This document shows positions 1 through 12,182 of a DNA stretch of 38,528 nucleotides, one piece after another (position 1 is the stretch's first letter; every line of letters begins with the position of its first letter). The position numbers were made by a program, and so were the translations under genes. The notes beneath the pieces are model-generated. The model was not told the DNA's origin. It saw only the letters and a list, made by a program, of their open reading frames with translations, and did not search any database. Source of the stretch: Sphaeroforma arctica JP610 (Eukaryota; Opisthokonta; Ichthyosporea; Ichthyophonida); NCBI RefSeq assembly GCF_001186125.1, contig NW_014039982.1, positions 12,838-51,365 on the forward strand. Direction: 5' to 3'.

Positions 1-49
1 TCTTTGGTTCACTGTTTGAACCAATCGAATTTATTCATGATGTAAACAG

Positions 50-313
50 GCTATGTGTGCTCTTGGCGGAACTTGCTATTTGACACAAACTAACTGTATG
101 AAACTCGTTCCCACTCTTGTGGATTCAACTGTTATACACCCTTCTAACACCGTCTCGCGCTCTCGTATCCCCTTAACTGCAGTTGCCCTATTCATGACCA
201 AACTTCCGCAAGACATGGACCCGGATGCGCTCATCCACCACATTAGGCGAGTAAACCTCACCCCCACACGGTTGGCGGCGTTGCTCGCGATGTTCCAGGT
301 GCCCGCTAAATGA
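50..313 (+). CDS. 3'-terminal exon of an unrecognised gene (partial)
   Basis: An open frame follows an acceptor-like AG at 48-49 and ends at a TGA at 311-313. The last 40 or so residues look genuinely coding (ending RRVNLTPTRLAALLAMF then QVPAK), with helical amphipathic character. The exon could instead begin at 183, after a better pyrimidine-rich acceptor ending at 182. I do not recognise the family, and the remainder of the gene would lie left of the window. The antisense frame over 76-495 looks like a shadow. It is followed by the convergent quinone oxidoreductase gene, whose stop lies about 1.9 kb away. Confidence 0.35.
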   Translation, partial: AMCALGGTCYLTQTNCMKLVPTLVDSTVIHPSNTVSRSRIPLTAVALFMTKLPQDMDPDALIHHIRRVNLTPTRLAALLAMFQVPAK

Positions 314-2206
314 CCCGGCCAGTCTCTCCGGCGGCGACGAGTTTGTTGACCGCACATTTGATCATGTGGATATAGGGCCGCATGGGGGTGTCCCATTTCC
401 AACGCATGGGTTGATCGCGTTGGCTTCCCTGAAGTGAGTGTGTGGGTGGGTTGGCTCCCGAGGCAGGATTTGTCACAGGTGATATGCGGAGCCAAGTTAG
501 CATTCGCGAACCAGAGCTAGCAACACGAGTATATTAACTCGGTAACGATGGAAGTACTTTATCAGAGGGGTTCCGTATCATTACACCGGTACTGATTTAT
601 CCGATAGGGCTATGCACTGACAACATAGACATCTATGTCAATAGTATCTGCCGTAGGTTGAGAGGTATTCGGTGATTCAAAGCCTCGTTCGCGGGCTCGT
701 GGTACACTGAAAAGAGTTTCCCTAATGTAGGCCCATTTTTTTGCCGCAGGTTCAGCAGCCATGGGCTCGTGACCGCATACCATGCTTCCACCGTAGCTCC
801 CCCTAGATGTTAGTTGATCAGTGTAAGAAGACCAAGCGCCGGAAAATCACTGTTGTAACATTGGGAGGCGAGTCTCTCTTATCAAGCACTCATGAGATGA
901 TATCAAGAGGTCGTGGTGACAGGTCCCGCGTTCTGATCAATCGGTTGGAGTGGGATTCAGAATTCACTCGCGAACCTCACGGGCAGTTGCACTGGAAGAC
1001 GATTGTAGATGCATCATTTACTGGCGCATCGCATAGCCATCGGTCCCTGCACTAAAACTATTCTCAGAGTGATGTAACCTTGCCCAGTATCCATGATATT
1101 ATAATATAAGACAGGCTGGATGTAGTGATAAACACTTCACAATGAATGACGGCAGCGTGACGTATAATAGGATCGATATCGATGGCTGCGCCGTTCATAC
1201 AATACACAGTCCTGACTATCAGCACATACGCGCAGACTCGCAAATAAATGTGAACTCAGTTGAGCAGCTTTGCCGTTGCATACATGTTGCTGGGAATGAC
1301 GACGGTGTTCATCTAGAGTGAGCAGACAACAGTGGTCTATCGTAAGGCTTCTTATATACTGACTAAGAGGAAAACAAAGTAACAAGCCGTTTGCTGAACA
1401 TTCTCTATGACGCACAATGGCTGGTAAATAATCAACTGAAGATTATCGGGTATCACTATCTACACCGGCTAGTATTCAACATACGTGATCGTCAGTCGTG
1501 CAAATGCGTCGATGCCTTTGTTGAGTATTGACGCAGGTGAGAAATCGTTTCTCAGTTGAAAGGTGGGTCACAACTCGCATACAATATCGGTCGAACCGAC
1601 AGGAAGTAGTGAGAGTAAATCGAAAATAACGAAATTCCAAATACATCTCAGATGTAAATAAACAACTCCCTTCCTAATTGCCTTTCAAATATCTCTCCAG
1701 TTTGTCGTCGTGATGTATATCTTAGTATGGCGATCGGTCATATGAGCAAGGCCACCAATCCAAGAGATCACGATGCTAAACACCATACCATGATGTGATG
1801 GGTGATGCTGAGCAAAATATCGTTGGGAGTATATCTATTCCTCTTTTCATCTTGGATCATTTTTTCGATGTGAGGGTCCTGCTGGCGTAGCTCCTCAGTA
1901 GCGCACTTCCCCAAAAAAGCTTTCTATGGCAGCATTTATTGCGTGCATCACTATACATACAGACTTAAGTTTATACTCTAGACTATGTGCTTGGTTTCGC
2001 TGGGCAATAACATATAGTTTGATAATTTGCATATATAACGTTTTCATTGGATAACCACTGACCGACTTACTATTAAAGTCTATTTCGGTCTGACGCAAAT
2101 GCATCCTTGGCCCGTCAACTCTACAATACATACTCCTACGCGAACGGTCGTTCTTTGAAAGTGCACAGAGCGACTTCATTACTTGGTGTGCACACTATGA
2201 CGAGCC
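314..2206. other. Intergenic, no gene seen
   Basis: About 1.9 kb between the 3' end of the plus-strand fragment and the 3' end of the minus-strand quinone oxidoreductase gene. Short frames on both strands (for example 807-1055 plus and 1137-1415 minus) have no recognisable motif and no splice support. I see no repeat or RNA gene in it. Confidence 0.5.
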
Positions 2207-5200
2207 CTATTCCATGGTTAGAACCATCTTACCACTTGCCGTACGCGTGGGTGAAACAATTGCCTCGTGGGCCTTTTGCACGTTCTCTAAGCTGTACACC
2301 TCACCCACTGTCGGCTTGGCTGTCCCATTCCGTAAAGCCAGACCTATGGCCTCGTTAGTGGCTTGTAAATCCTTCTCACTTGATATCCCTGGATATATGG
2401 ATTAAAAACAATACATAGTAAATATGCGAATGGTTAGAAAGGTGGTGAGATTTTTGCGTGCTACATGGTGAGGCTAAGGAGAAAGGCCTTGTAAACACTC
2501 ACGACGGCTCGGTAGCGAGGGCCGAGATTCAACTCTGGTACACCTCACTACCGCCCACTCATAATACTGGATCATCAAAATGCGCTGTCCAGCAACTTCT
2601 CACGTTCAATTTGCGCGCCCCGTTTAAGGAACACGAAATACACACGAACGATAGAACTATTAAACGTAAGCGCCGGTAGAACAACGCTACAAGCACACAC
2701 AGGACGACTTACAATAGTTACAGCCTATGACAGACTACAAGCACACACAGGACGACTTACAATAGTTGCAACCTATGGCAGACTACAAGCACACACAGGA
2801 CGACTTACAATAGTTGCAGCCTATGACAGACTACAAGCACACACAGGACGACTTACAATAGTTGCAGCCTATGACAGACTACAAGCACACACAGGACGAC
2901 TTACAATAGTTGCAGCCTATGACAGACGATTCATTCACCATTAGCGCTCTCGGATTGATCGAGTGCTCAGATGTGGCTTGGTTTCCGACCACCACAATTC
3001 TCTGCAAGGTGCAGCAACACAGCGATGTGTGGTATCAGTTCATGAAGTACAATACCAAACAGCCTGTGCATGGCACAAAAAGGTTAGAAGACTACAACAG
3101 GATGGGCTTAACACTCACGGGGCCTAGAACTCCTAAACAACAAAATTGTATCACTCATTCGATAATTAGTAATTTAAATGCTATTGCCGACGTTCAGCTG
3201 CTGATTGAAGATGTACAATCACATCACTCATTCGATAATCGCCCAGCAGCTAATTGCAGATATACAGCCCCGTTCATTCTACATACCCCGTGACGAGCAA
3301 CCAGGTCTATATCCGTGCTGAGATGCTTGTTGGCGCGCATTTCCAGGATCACATCTGCACCATCAGGCATGACGTCTCGGATCTACTCTACAGCGTGCGA
3401 TAACAAATAAACTAAAAGAAGTACAACAGAAGTTATGAAAATGGTACAACAGAAGCTATAAAAGAAGTACAACAGGAGATATGGATACGACAGAATATAT
3501 ATTCAGATGTTCTTCCTACACCTATTTTCAAAGACGATTCAATCAGAGCTGTACTACTACTGCTCAAACCTTCTCCACTGCGTCGCGACGGGTGACTTGA
3601 AATCGTCAACAAAGGCAAAGATAATAGTTTTCTTTCATGAAAAGGCGATTGCTTGCATACCACGCTAGACTATGAAGTTGGTAGGCTACACTTGAAGCTC
3701 AACAGAGTGTGAATCATATCTTGATACTTCGATGACAAAAAAGATATTACGCGTACCTTAGTCGTCAGGTCAGTGTCGTCTCGCAGAAAGCAAGCTGCAG
3801 CACCTTGCTTCAGTACAGCCTCACAACCCTTTGAACTCCCCGCGATGCCAACAACTGTAGCACCATAACCAACAGCCAACTGGACTGCTGCCAAACCCAC
3901 CCCTGTTATGTCAAAGGAACGACCATTAATACTCGGCCCGACAAAACACGCGCCTACCAGATAGTGCATTGTAGGCTGCGCGAGATTTGAATTTGTGGAC
4001 TCAAAACTTGGTGAATGCATCGCGCTACCATCCTGAAGTTGACCTGAAAGTCTCGAGGAAACACGCACACGCACACGTCGATTGCGATACACGATGCTCA
4101 TGCCCTATACTTGTAAGTAGCGGTGCTATAGCATTCAACAGCTCAATGCCCATTGAAGACACACATGACTCACCTCCAGAGGCGCCATTTATGAGCAGCC
4201 TCTCGCCAGAACTCAAGTGTGCGCGTAGCTTCAGAGCACGGTAGGCTGTCCCGTACGGTATCCCCAGAGCTGTGAACCGAATACAAGAATTGGATAGAAT
4301 CACACGTCTGATAACATGATGGCCAGCGATTGCTAGTCCATCTGACATAGAAGGGCGGACAGATTATACCCGAAGATCTGATGTGAGGTTCGTCGCGCTA
4401 GAAGAACGCTCGTCCGGTTAACAAAGACGACTTAAGCTGTCGTTTTGTACATACCAGATCCTTGCTGGAAACTCAAGTTCTCCGGCAAAGCGTGCACATG
4501 TTTTGCTTCACACACAGCCTTGTCTGCGTACGTCCCCGTAATGCTATCCTCCACGTACACGCGATCGCCAGCACTCAGACCCTCGACACCATCACCAACA
4601 TGTGCAACAACGCCAGATCCGTCTTTTCCGGGAGTGTAGGGTAGTTCTGGCAGTAGATGGTATATCCCGGATCTGTTTTGAATGCCACATCGAGCGTCGA
4701 TTAATGATAATGAGTGAGTTGACCGTTCTCTTTACGAGATACCCATCAGTAACCGCTTTGAATCCGAGATCGCAAATTCAGCAAATACTGCCAATCGACA
4801 CATTGAACTGCACTGAATCATAACCATCGAAGCCTAGAATACTCTCCCGTGAGTAGAAGCTAAACCGCCAAAACCCAAGTTTGTCTGGTTCGTGCGATTT
4901 GTTTCGCGCATTTGGACAGAGGCACACATTACCATTCTTAAATGTCTGGGTACGACTACCCTCGTTTCGCAAACCTTGAACACCAGTAAAACTTTCTCAA
5001 TGGCATATACGCAAGAGCTCCCTACTAATATGAAGCGATAGGTCTCAAAATATTCATAGGCGATCCAGCCCTATCGCGTGCGATCACTTTTAAATACTCG
5101 CTTCTGAATATACCTACCTTATGTAGGTTTCAGCCGGATTGATTCCTGCTGATTTGATATCTACAACCACCTGGCCGTATTTGAGGTCTGGCAACTCACA

Positions 5201-5258
5201 CTTCTCAATCTTCATCACATCTGGGCCCCCGAACTCGTGAATTCGGCAAGCGGTATAA
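2207..5258 (-). CDS. CRYZ-like: NADPH:quinone oxidoreductase, zeta-crystallin type (MDR superfamily)
   Basis: Zinc-independent medium-chain dehydrogenase/reductase; in this family NADPH drives reduction of quinones or enones in the cytosol. Phase-consistent exons on the minus strand: 5258-5118, 4672-4455, 4269-4174, 3902-3757, 3382-3287, 3001-2905, 2388-2207, giving 324 residues before the TAG at 2209-2207; human CRYZ has 329. Order seen: N-terminal EFGGPDV, GINPAETYI, LPYTPGKDGSG, then ALGIPYGTAYRAL, the Rossmann loop NGASGGVGLAAVQ (split across exons three and four), DGADVILEM, RIVVVGNQ and NPRALM, and the C-terminal SGKMVL. The initiating exon is unresolved. A candidate is 5370-5317 (ATG at 5370 or 5349), joined to 5263 across a 53-bp intron in phase. 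The last intron (2904-2389) holds five tandem copies of the exon-6 donor junction. Family assignment is strong; substrate is unknown. Confidence 0.9.
2688..2927 (-). repeat. Five 48-bp tandem units, each carrying an exon end plus splice donor
   Basis: Units lie at 2688-2735, 2736-2783, 2784-2831, 2832-2879 and 2880-2927 and are nearly identical. On the minus strand each unit is the last 23 nt of quinone oxidoreductase exon 6 followed by the first 25 nt of its intron, with a GTAAGT donor. Only the first unit in transcription order (2880-2927, donor GT at 2904-2903) belongs to the exon. Reading on into a later unit meets an in-frame TAG eight codons after the real junction, so only the first donor keeps the frame open. 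Confidence 0.92.
3417..3480. repeat. Short imperfect tandem repeat in an oxidoreductase intron
   Basis: Three imperfect copies of a roughly 25-bp unit built on AAGTACAACAG/GGTACAACAG lie in the intron between the exons at 3902-3757 and 3382-3287. No coding or splice-site content is evident. Confidence 0.55.
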
Positions 5259-7951
5259 CTGATCTATTGTGAAAGTTTAATATTCGAAAGAGTGTCAGCG
5301 GAGAGTGAACCATTACGTATGGGCACACTTTCACGATATCCGGCGACATAAGAGCCACACAAGCGACCATCGAATAGAATAGTATCGTCGGCGTCTTTGC
5401 AGTGTTATTGCACAGATATATATGTCACTGCAAAACACCCAGCGCATGTAGTTGCACCAATCTCGAGCTCAAGCAGTCCAAGTGAAAGAAGAACACTGGT
5501 ACAATGCTACAATTCAGAGTATCTCGGAAGGCAGATTGTCGAAGGAAAACATCTTAATAGTACCACTGTCGAGTGCACATCACCTATTTTGAATTGCTAC
5601 TGGCGAGTAGCAGGTGTGACGGGAAGAACCCATTTTGAACATGGGTTTCGAATTAAAAAATATTGTGCAAGCCACACACTGACTGCCTCATGAAGCAGGG
5701 ACAGACATCATCGGTTCCAGCGCAACACAAGAAAGCTTGCTAATACCTATCCTCACTCACAACTTATACGCGACGAGATGAAGATAAGAAGTGTGTATGG
5801 ATGTACAAATATACAAACACAAACTCGTGGCCTTTTCTGATTTTGATTTGACATGGGTCTATTCACAATCACATTTTGTACTACGATCCACGAAAAAAAA
5901 TTGTGCACCGGTGTAGTCAGCGCATTACGTTGCATACGCAAGGAGAAACCGTTTATAACCTATCTCTGATTGTCATGTATCCATTGGAGGTTAGGAAATA
6001 TTGTGGCCCGCAACTAGCAGAATATAATACTTGAGGTGAATAATGCAACACATGAATATGTCACGCTTCGATTCGGCTCATATTTATTACAGAGTCGACG
6101 AGTACACTTCCGAAAATACTTCCCATCATCTAACGTTGATGACACTGGGGAACTAGTGTTTTCCATGTATAATACTTTCTCCTTCTCCTTTCGAAATTTG
6201 GTTATCGGGTTTGGTGCAGTGTTACGCAAGCTCACGCTTAAAGCACGCAATACCTTCAGTTGCCTTCAGTGCTAATTCGAGAACAGAGGGAGCAGAATAT
6301 GTGACCATACAGTGGCTATACATGTCATTCAAACACAAAACTCGGGAGTCTTTTTGCACTCCAATTTAGAGCAATCGAGTTACGCACCGGCCTTAATACT
6401 CGATACACTTCACACTAAGAATACGATGATAGCGAGGCCTTCGACTACTGTGCTGAGGGCAGGGACTCGAGAGAAACACATTGCTACGCTACCATATTGC
6501 GTCTAAGGAACGCGCAAGAAGGAAGACAATATAAAAATTGACAGGACATGTAATTAAACTATGGAATAACCAGAATACAGGGATTTAATTACATCTATCG
6601 ACACGCACCTACTTCTTGGCGACATGGAACGATTAGCATTGAACATTACCTGACCAATGCAATACATACATCAGGGTAGAAAGTATATGTCACTGTAGCT
6701 GCACAGCCTCGGGCCGCTTGCCCAACTAGTAGCAAAGGTGACATATTTTTATATGGTGCAGCTTGAGTATATGCACATGCGTCAGCATGATACAGCTAGG
6801 GTATCTGCTGATACATCTGTCGAGTAGCACACACACCCGCGATTTTGTATATTGTAACTAGAAAATTTGATAAACATCAGTAGAATATCACACGAAACAC
6901 ATGAGTAATCGTACGAAGTACCTAAAATATATGCATATGCATCAGTATGAAGTAGCACGAAGATGGTAGTTAGCGCATATGCTTATACAATTGTCCCATA
7001 GCACACGCATCATTGAAGAGAGACTAGAATACATGATTCCATATCAGTAGAATATGTGTCGTAACAAGATCATACTTGCTGTAGCTAATACACGGGGCTT
7101 GTACGTATGTAAAATATCAAATACAGCAAGATTTTATATGAGGTGCAAGTCTAGTTAGAATACTATTTTATACACATATCGCATCGACATACACTTGTCT
7201 GAGGCATAAAATTAAGCATACCGGTCTCTGCGCCAAGCGCATAGTACCATTGAGCCTCATTGCAGTGAGAGACGTTCTGAACATTGTATGCGAGTGAATG
7301 TGTGCATATTCAAAAAGAAGCACCACAGAGTTCAAAATATGTGTAAAGACGCCAGTTCTTGAATCAGATGTTCATTTTTTGTTTTGTTTTATAAGATCGG
7401 CTGTATTCTTGAATCAGATTGGGCACTCTCGTGTGGCAGTGGTCAGGTGCGTAGTGACGTGTAAGTATTTTTTAATATGTAATATTCACGTTGCACAGCT
7501 GTTATGGGTGGTTGCTATAATTAAACGCATATTTTCTTAATATCTATGCTTTAAAAAACGGTTTATAAGGGCCAAGACTGGAAACACATCGAACTATTGA
7601 AAAGGCGAAATGGGCATAAGTATGATAAGTAACAAGATTATTTGCACCTAAAGGCTTCAAACATGCACCTACAAGTATAGCCATAAGGCGGTCACGATAT
7701 AAACGTTGAATATATCTATATTAAACGTATATTTTTTTAGGGCACAAAACGTATTGAAGTTCGATTGAATCTATTATTTCTACTTATTTTCTGCATGTAA
7801 ATTACTATTCTTCTGAATAGTAAATACCCTTATATATATATATATATATCACAGGATCTTCTCAAAATCATTTTTAAAAATACTCTTTGTATATAGACAA
7901 ATGATACAATCAACAGACCATTTTAGATAACTAATACCAAGACATAAAAAG
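5259..7951. other. Divergent intergenic region between quinone oxidoreductase and PPCS
   Basis: About 2.7 kb upstream of both genes, so it should hold both promoters. It may include the unresolved first coding exon of the oxidoreductase (candidate 5370-5317, minus). Open frames such as 5397-5693 (plus) have no recognisable domain. A short TA run lies at about 7832-7848, roughly 100 bp before the PPCS start codon. Around 6760-7000 there are loosely similar stretches containing ATGCATCAG-type words. No RNA gene is seen. Confidence 0.5.
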
Positions 7952-10900
7952 ATGGCATCCATCGCTAACGGTAGTCAAGCCGCCTTCTACGACGAAGAAC
8001 CGGCTCCTGATAATCTCGAGAATGTACGAATGCACGTTAAAGAGTTCATTGAATTTCATAAACAGAATGACACGCCCGTTGTTTTGGTCACGTCAGGAGG
8101 AACTACGGTACCCTTGGAATTCAACACTGTACGGTTTGTCGACAACTTTAGCGCTGGCACGCGTGGTTCCGCTTCCGCAGAATATTTCATTAGCGAAGGT
8201 GTGATGGTTTTCGAAATTTTGATGAAACAAGCTTATCTTTTTGCTTGCTTTGCGTACGTTGTTGTTCTTAGACTATAGTAGTTTTGTTTTTACTGATACT
8301 AAATACCTTTTGCGAATTACTGTATAACTTGAGAATGGATATCACAATTCCATATATGTATACAAAAGCACGCATAATCACATACATATACACACATGTA
8401 TACATGTGCATATATATACACACACGCGCACACACGCACGCACACACACGCACGCACACACACGCACACACATACAATCAATGGTACACATCACATTATC
8501 ACACACACACGCAAACACGCACACACTCAATGGTAAACATTCACACTTAATAGCACACCGACGCAGACACATACAAACGCGCACGTATACCCACCCACCC
8601 ACAAATATATATCTGTATATATGGGTATACAAACATATGCAGATACATGCATACATACTCACACACACTCATATATACATAATGTTAGGGAATGAGTAGT
8701 TTTTCGAAATCATCAGTGTATTTGGATTTGTAAACAATTCTATGGTAGTCAATGTATCATCTACAAGTGCTTGCTATTATTGTATACCAGATTTTTGTCA
8801 TCACCTGAAAAAGCGGCATTCAAATGCCTTTCACAAGAAGTTCAAAGGTTCCCGATATTCATGTATAGGAAGGATGTCTGTGCAAATCGTGCATAGGCAG
8901 TATCGCTCTTGCGCAGTATTGCTTTGTAAGACTCCAACTTTGTACGCACATCGTAGTAGGCATTTTTGGTTTACTTGCCTAATCATTTTGCCTTGTCGTT
9001 CCCCCCCATACATCTATAGGCTATGCCGTGCTCTTTTTGCACAGAGAATACAGTCTGGAACCCTTTAGCCGGAATTACACACACTCTAAGCACTGCTTCT
9101 TGGACTTCTTGCACGTTGAAACAGATGGACTTGACACAGCACGGGTGATCGTCAATCCTAGGGTATGTTTAATTTAGCTTGGAAAGTGATAAGAGATACT
9201 TACGGTTGCGATCCAGAGGCGTTGTAGTCACCAATGCTTCTTTAGTAGCATTCTAGGATGTGATCGTCATTTTTGAGGAGGGACCATTTCCCACTCTCTG
9301 CTGCCTGGTCTCGTTATATTCATGGGCATTTCTTTTCACCACTTACAATCTGATCTCAGGATAAGGGTCATTTAATATCCACCATCAATAAGTACAAGAA
9401 AGTTCAGCAAAACCACATGCTGCTGAAAGTAGACTTCAACACGGTAAACCACTACCTGTTCTACTTAAAGACCTGCGCTGAGGAGTTGAACGCCTTAGGT
9501 ATTGTTAGGCGTGCTCATGTTTGATGTACCTTCTAGATTAGGAGGTTTTATGGGGTTCTAATGTTGTAAATGTCGAGAGTGCGCGACATTTTCAGTATGT
9601 TTAATTCTGTTCGGTGTGAGCGTTTAAAGTAGACGATCATTCCATTCTGTGATACGGCATCAACACGGTCAGGTCTGCCCTTGTGTCGATATGCTTATAT
9701 CTTTTTCACATGTGCATAACATTCGAGGTTCGCCTGAAACAAATGTATGGCAGCTTTTGGGCTATTACTATGTCTGGTGTGGTATATACTCGAATCAGCG
9801 CTTCATACTATGTCTGAAACGAGTTGATGTCAGTGATATATCGCGTCTATGTGCGGATTTAAGCCCTTATGCATTCTAAACTTGGAAGTGACAATCGGAC
9901 TTTTGGATTAAGGTAATGCGCTGCAGACCGGCGCATATATATATATCTATATCTATATCTATATTTATATATAATTGCCATAAACGCATATATATCGTCA
10001 GACACTAGCATAGCAATGTTTTGGGAAAATAATATTTTTGTACGCTCGGATATATTGAGTACTGATTATTATTAGGATATGCAAACGGAATAACCTATAC
10101 TGTTGTGACATTCATTCCAGGCAAGAACGGAATTTGTTATTTAGCTGCCGCTGTATCAGACTTTTATGTACCTGCCAGCATGCTGACGCACCACAAGATT
10201 CAGTCAACAAACGGTCCCTTCGAATTGAAGATGGAACAGGTAAGAAGCTTTCTTTGACTTATCACAGTATGCAAAATTTGCAGGCCTTCTCATTTACTTT
10301 CTCTTGGTCTGGGTGGTAGTGCGAATATATCGTGCCCACGCGAAGTGAGACTGGTACTGTGTGCTACTTAGGGCGGTTTTCGCTCTCAGACTGGCGTTCT
10401 AGTCATTTGCGGGATACAAAAATTGATTGTTTTTTCCCCACAGGCGTCCTTCGTTATTGCGGACTGAATTTGTATACTTCATACGAATATCCGAGTTCAT
10501 CCCGTGAATTTTTAGGATATTTTTCGCTTATATTACACCTCGTTAGACACTTCCCATATCTCACTGGTGTTCTGACTACACCTCGACACGGTGTTTTTCT
10601 GGAGTAGGTTCCGAAGATGCTTCATACACTCACGCGCGAGTGGTGTCCCAATGCCTACATCATTTCATTCAAACTCGAGACGGACGATAAGCTTCTGGTC
10701 CCAAAGGTGTGTGGCTGGATATTTGAAGACATCAACTCATATTCATTGTAGATGTCGTCTTGCTGTAGTGGAGAGATTGCAGTGTATGCTCCCAAAGGAA
10801 CCTGTATCATTCATATATATATATCTGACCTTATACTTCTCGCATGTAAGCTATATTCGCTATAGCGAATAAGTGTATATACGATCGCCACACTCTGTAA

Positions 10901-11390
10901 AGTGTCGAAAAAGAAGTGCGTTTACATGTGTAGCCGTGATGGTGTTATGTATGCGCAAATCCGCAATGTATTTTGCAATTGTTCGTGTCTGTGATGCCAC
11001 ATCGTGTTCTCATTGGCCGTAACGGCACTCGAGTGGAGACCTGATAGATACTTTGCTACTGTGTGCGTGAAGGCGAGAACGCACTAAAAAAATACGATTT
11101 TCCATTGGTGGTAGCCGATATGTGGCACACACGCAAGTTTACAATAGTTATTCACCCATTCCCACCTTCTTCCATTTGTAAGCCAGGCCAAACAAGCGCT
11201 GGTGACCTACGGACACCAGCTTGTGATAGCGAATATGCTGCACACGCGCAAGTTCACGATCACACTAGTTTCTCCCGATGATACGGAAGTTGTTGCATTA
11301 TCACCCGAAGAGAGGGATGATGGTGACGTAGAGATTGAGTCCAAATTGATTGTCAAGCTTATTGAGCTACACAAAGGCTTCAAAGAATGA
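7952..11390 (+). CDS. PPCS: Phosphopantothenate--cysteine ligase (eukaryotic PPCS)
   Basis: Joins 4'-phosphopantothenate to cysteine, the second step of coenzyme A synthesis after pantothenate kinase; the eukaryotic enzyme is a cytosolic homodimer, separate from the decarboxylase. Six phase-consistent exons: 7952-8198, 9020-9162, 9360-9498, 10121-10239, 10608-10706, 11187-11390, for 316 residues (human 311). Visible motifs: [13 protein letters not shown] at 44-56, [13 protein letters not shown] at 60-72, [12 protein letters not shown] at 183-194, ISFKLETD in exon 5 and LVIANML in exon 6. The ATG at 7952 is the first in-frame start, with a purine-rich AAAAAG just before it. Intron 1 contains a long CA-rich microsatellite. 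Intron 5 contains a diverged copy of part of exon 6. The gene looks complete. Confidence 0.96.
8354..8690. repeat. CA/CACG/TATA microsatellite in PPCS intron 1
   Basis: Low-complexity tract of alternating CA, CACG and TATATA runs inside the 821-bp first PPCS intron. Several open frames on both strands over it (Thr/His/Tyr-rich or Cys/Val-rich translations) are by-products of the repeat, not genes. Confidence 0.9.
9934..9995. repeat. TA/TATC microsatellite in PPCS intron 3
   Basis: A short run of TATATC and TATATA words within the intron between the exons ending at 9498 and starting at 10121. No coding content. Confidence 0.7.
11048..11152 (+). pseudogene. Diverged duplicate of part of PPCS exon 6 (possible alternative exon)
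   Basis: An open frame here encodes [15 protein letters not shown] then HTRKFTI, aligning without gaps to [15 protein letters not shown] then HTRKFTI of exon 6, only about 120 bp downstream. Over 14 aligned codons from LV to TI I count six synonymous and three non-synonymous codon changes, which hints that the copy was once under selection. The acceptor position matching exon 6 reads AA instead of AG; another AG at 11046-11047 is in phase. The frame then runs across the true exon 6 out of register. It may be a decaying duplicate or an alternative last exon. Confidence 0.6.
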
Positions 11391-11778
11391 AGAGTCGTTC
11401 GGAATATCAGGGACTACGCTGTGTGGAATCACTAAAAGCGTCAATCAACAGGCAATTTCATATGCTACTTCAGATATCTACGCTTATGACAACTGATAGA
11501 GGTTCACTTTGAAAAGTGCGCTAGTTGTATGCTGGGAACTGCAGTGAGGTCAATATCTTGCCACCGCGACAACACTAAACTTGTATAAGCCGAGGTTCCT
11601 GACTACCATGCAATAGAATTGGCAAAAACAGAAATAGTAGCATGACATTCGCCGTAGTTTTGGAGCTTCAGTACTCGTTGGAAGTCTAACTGGCACGTGT
11701 CTCGTGGACAAGAATGCTGACATCTTCACGGTCATAAATCGGTATGCGGTGATATTCTAGCGCCGCTGACGGCAATCA
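11391..11778. other. PPCS 3' flank, nothing further seen
   Basis: Downstream of the PPCS stop there is ordinary-looking sequence with no recognisable gene. A 61-residue minus-strand frame at 11550-11735 shows no motif. It presumably contains the PPCS 3' untranslated region. Confidence 0.4.
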
Positions 11779-11863
11779 ATATATATATATATATAAATAT
11801 ATATATATATATTAATTTTATGTAGTATATATATTATTGTATATTTTTAATATATATATATAA

Positions 11864-11946
<83 letters not shown>

Positions 11947-11982
11947 GATATATGTGAATATTTATACATAATATGTATTACG

Positions 11983-12015
<33 letters not shown>

Positions 12016-12111
12016 GTAATTCATATTATGTATAAAGTATATATATAGGATATATATGGATAATATATATATATAATATATATATATAATTATGTTTATA
12101 AGTATATATAT

Positions 12112-12145
<34 letters not shown>

Positions 12146-12146
12146 A

Positions 12147-12177
<31 letters not shown>

Positions 12178-12182
12178 CATAG
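11779..12182. repeat. Long AT microsatellite
   Basis: About 400 bp almost entirely of TA dinucleotides interrupted by TAATTTTA, GTAATTCATATTATG and similar islands, some of which form inverted repeats. The Tyr/Ile-rich open frame on the minus strand is a product of the repeat. Confidence 0.95.

Noticed and set aside
2688-2927. CRISPR-like regular repeats
   Set aside because: Units are contiguous with no unique spacers, and they lie in a eukaryotic intron.
3462-3668. Plus-strand frame reading SSTKAKIIVFFHEKA, reminiscent of a DEAD-box helicase motif
   Set aside because: It is antisense within a well-supported quinone oxidoreductase intron, short, and lacks any other helicase motif nearby.
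5397-5693. 98-residue plus-strand frame upstream of the oxidoreductase
   Set aside because: No recognisable domain, unremarkable composition and no splice or repeat evidence; probably chance.
8268-8699. Several overlapping His/Thr- or Cys/Val-rich frames on both strands
   Set aside because: They lie in the CA/CACG microsatellite of PPCS intron 1 and follow its dinucleotide composition.
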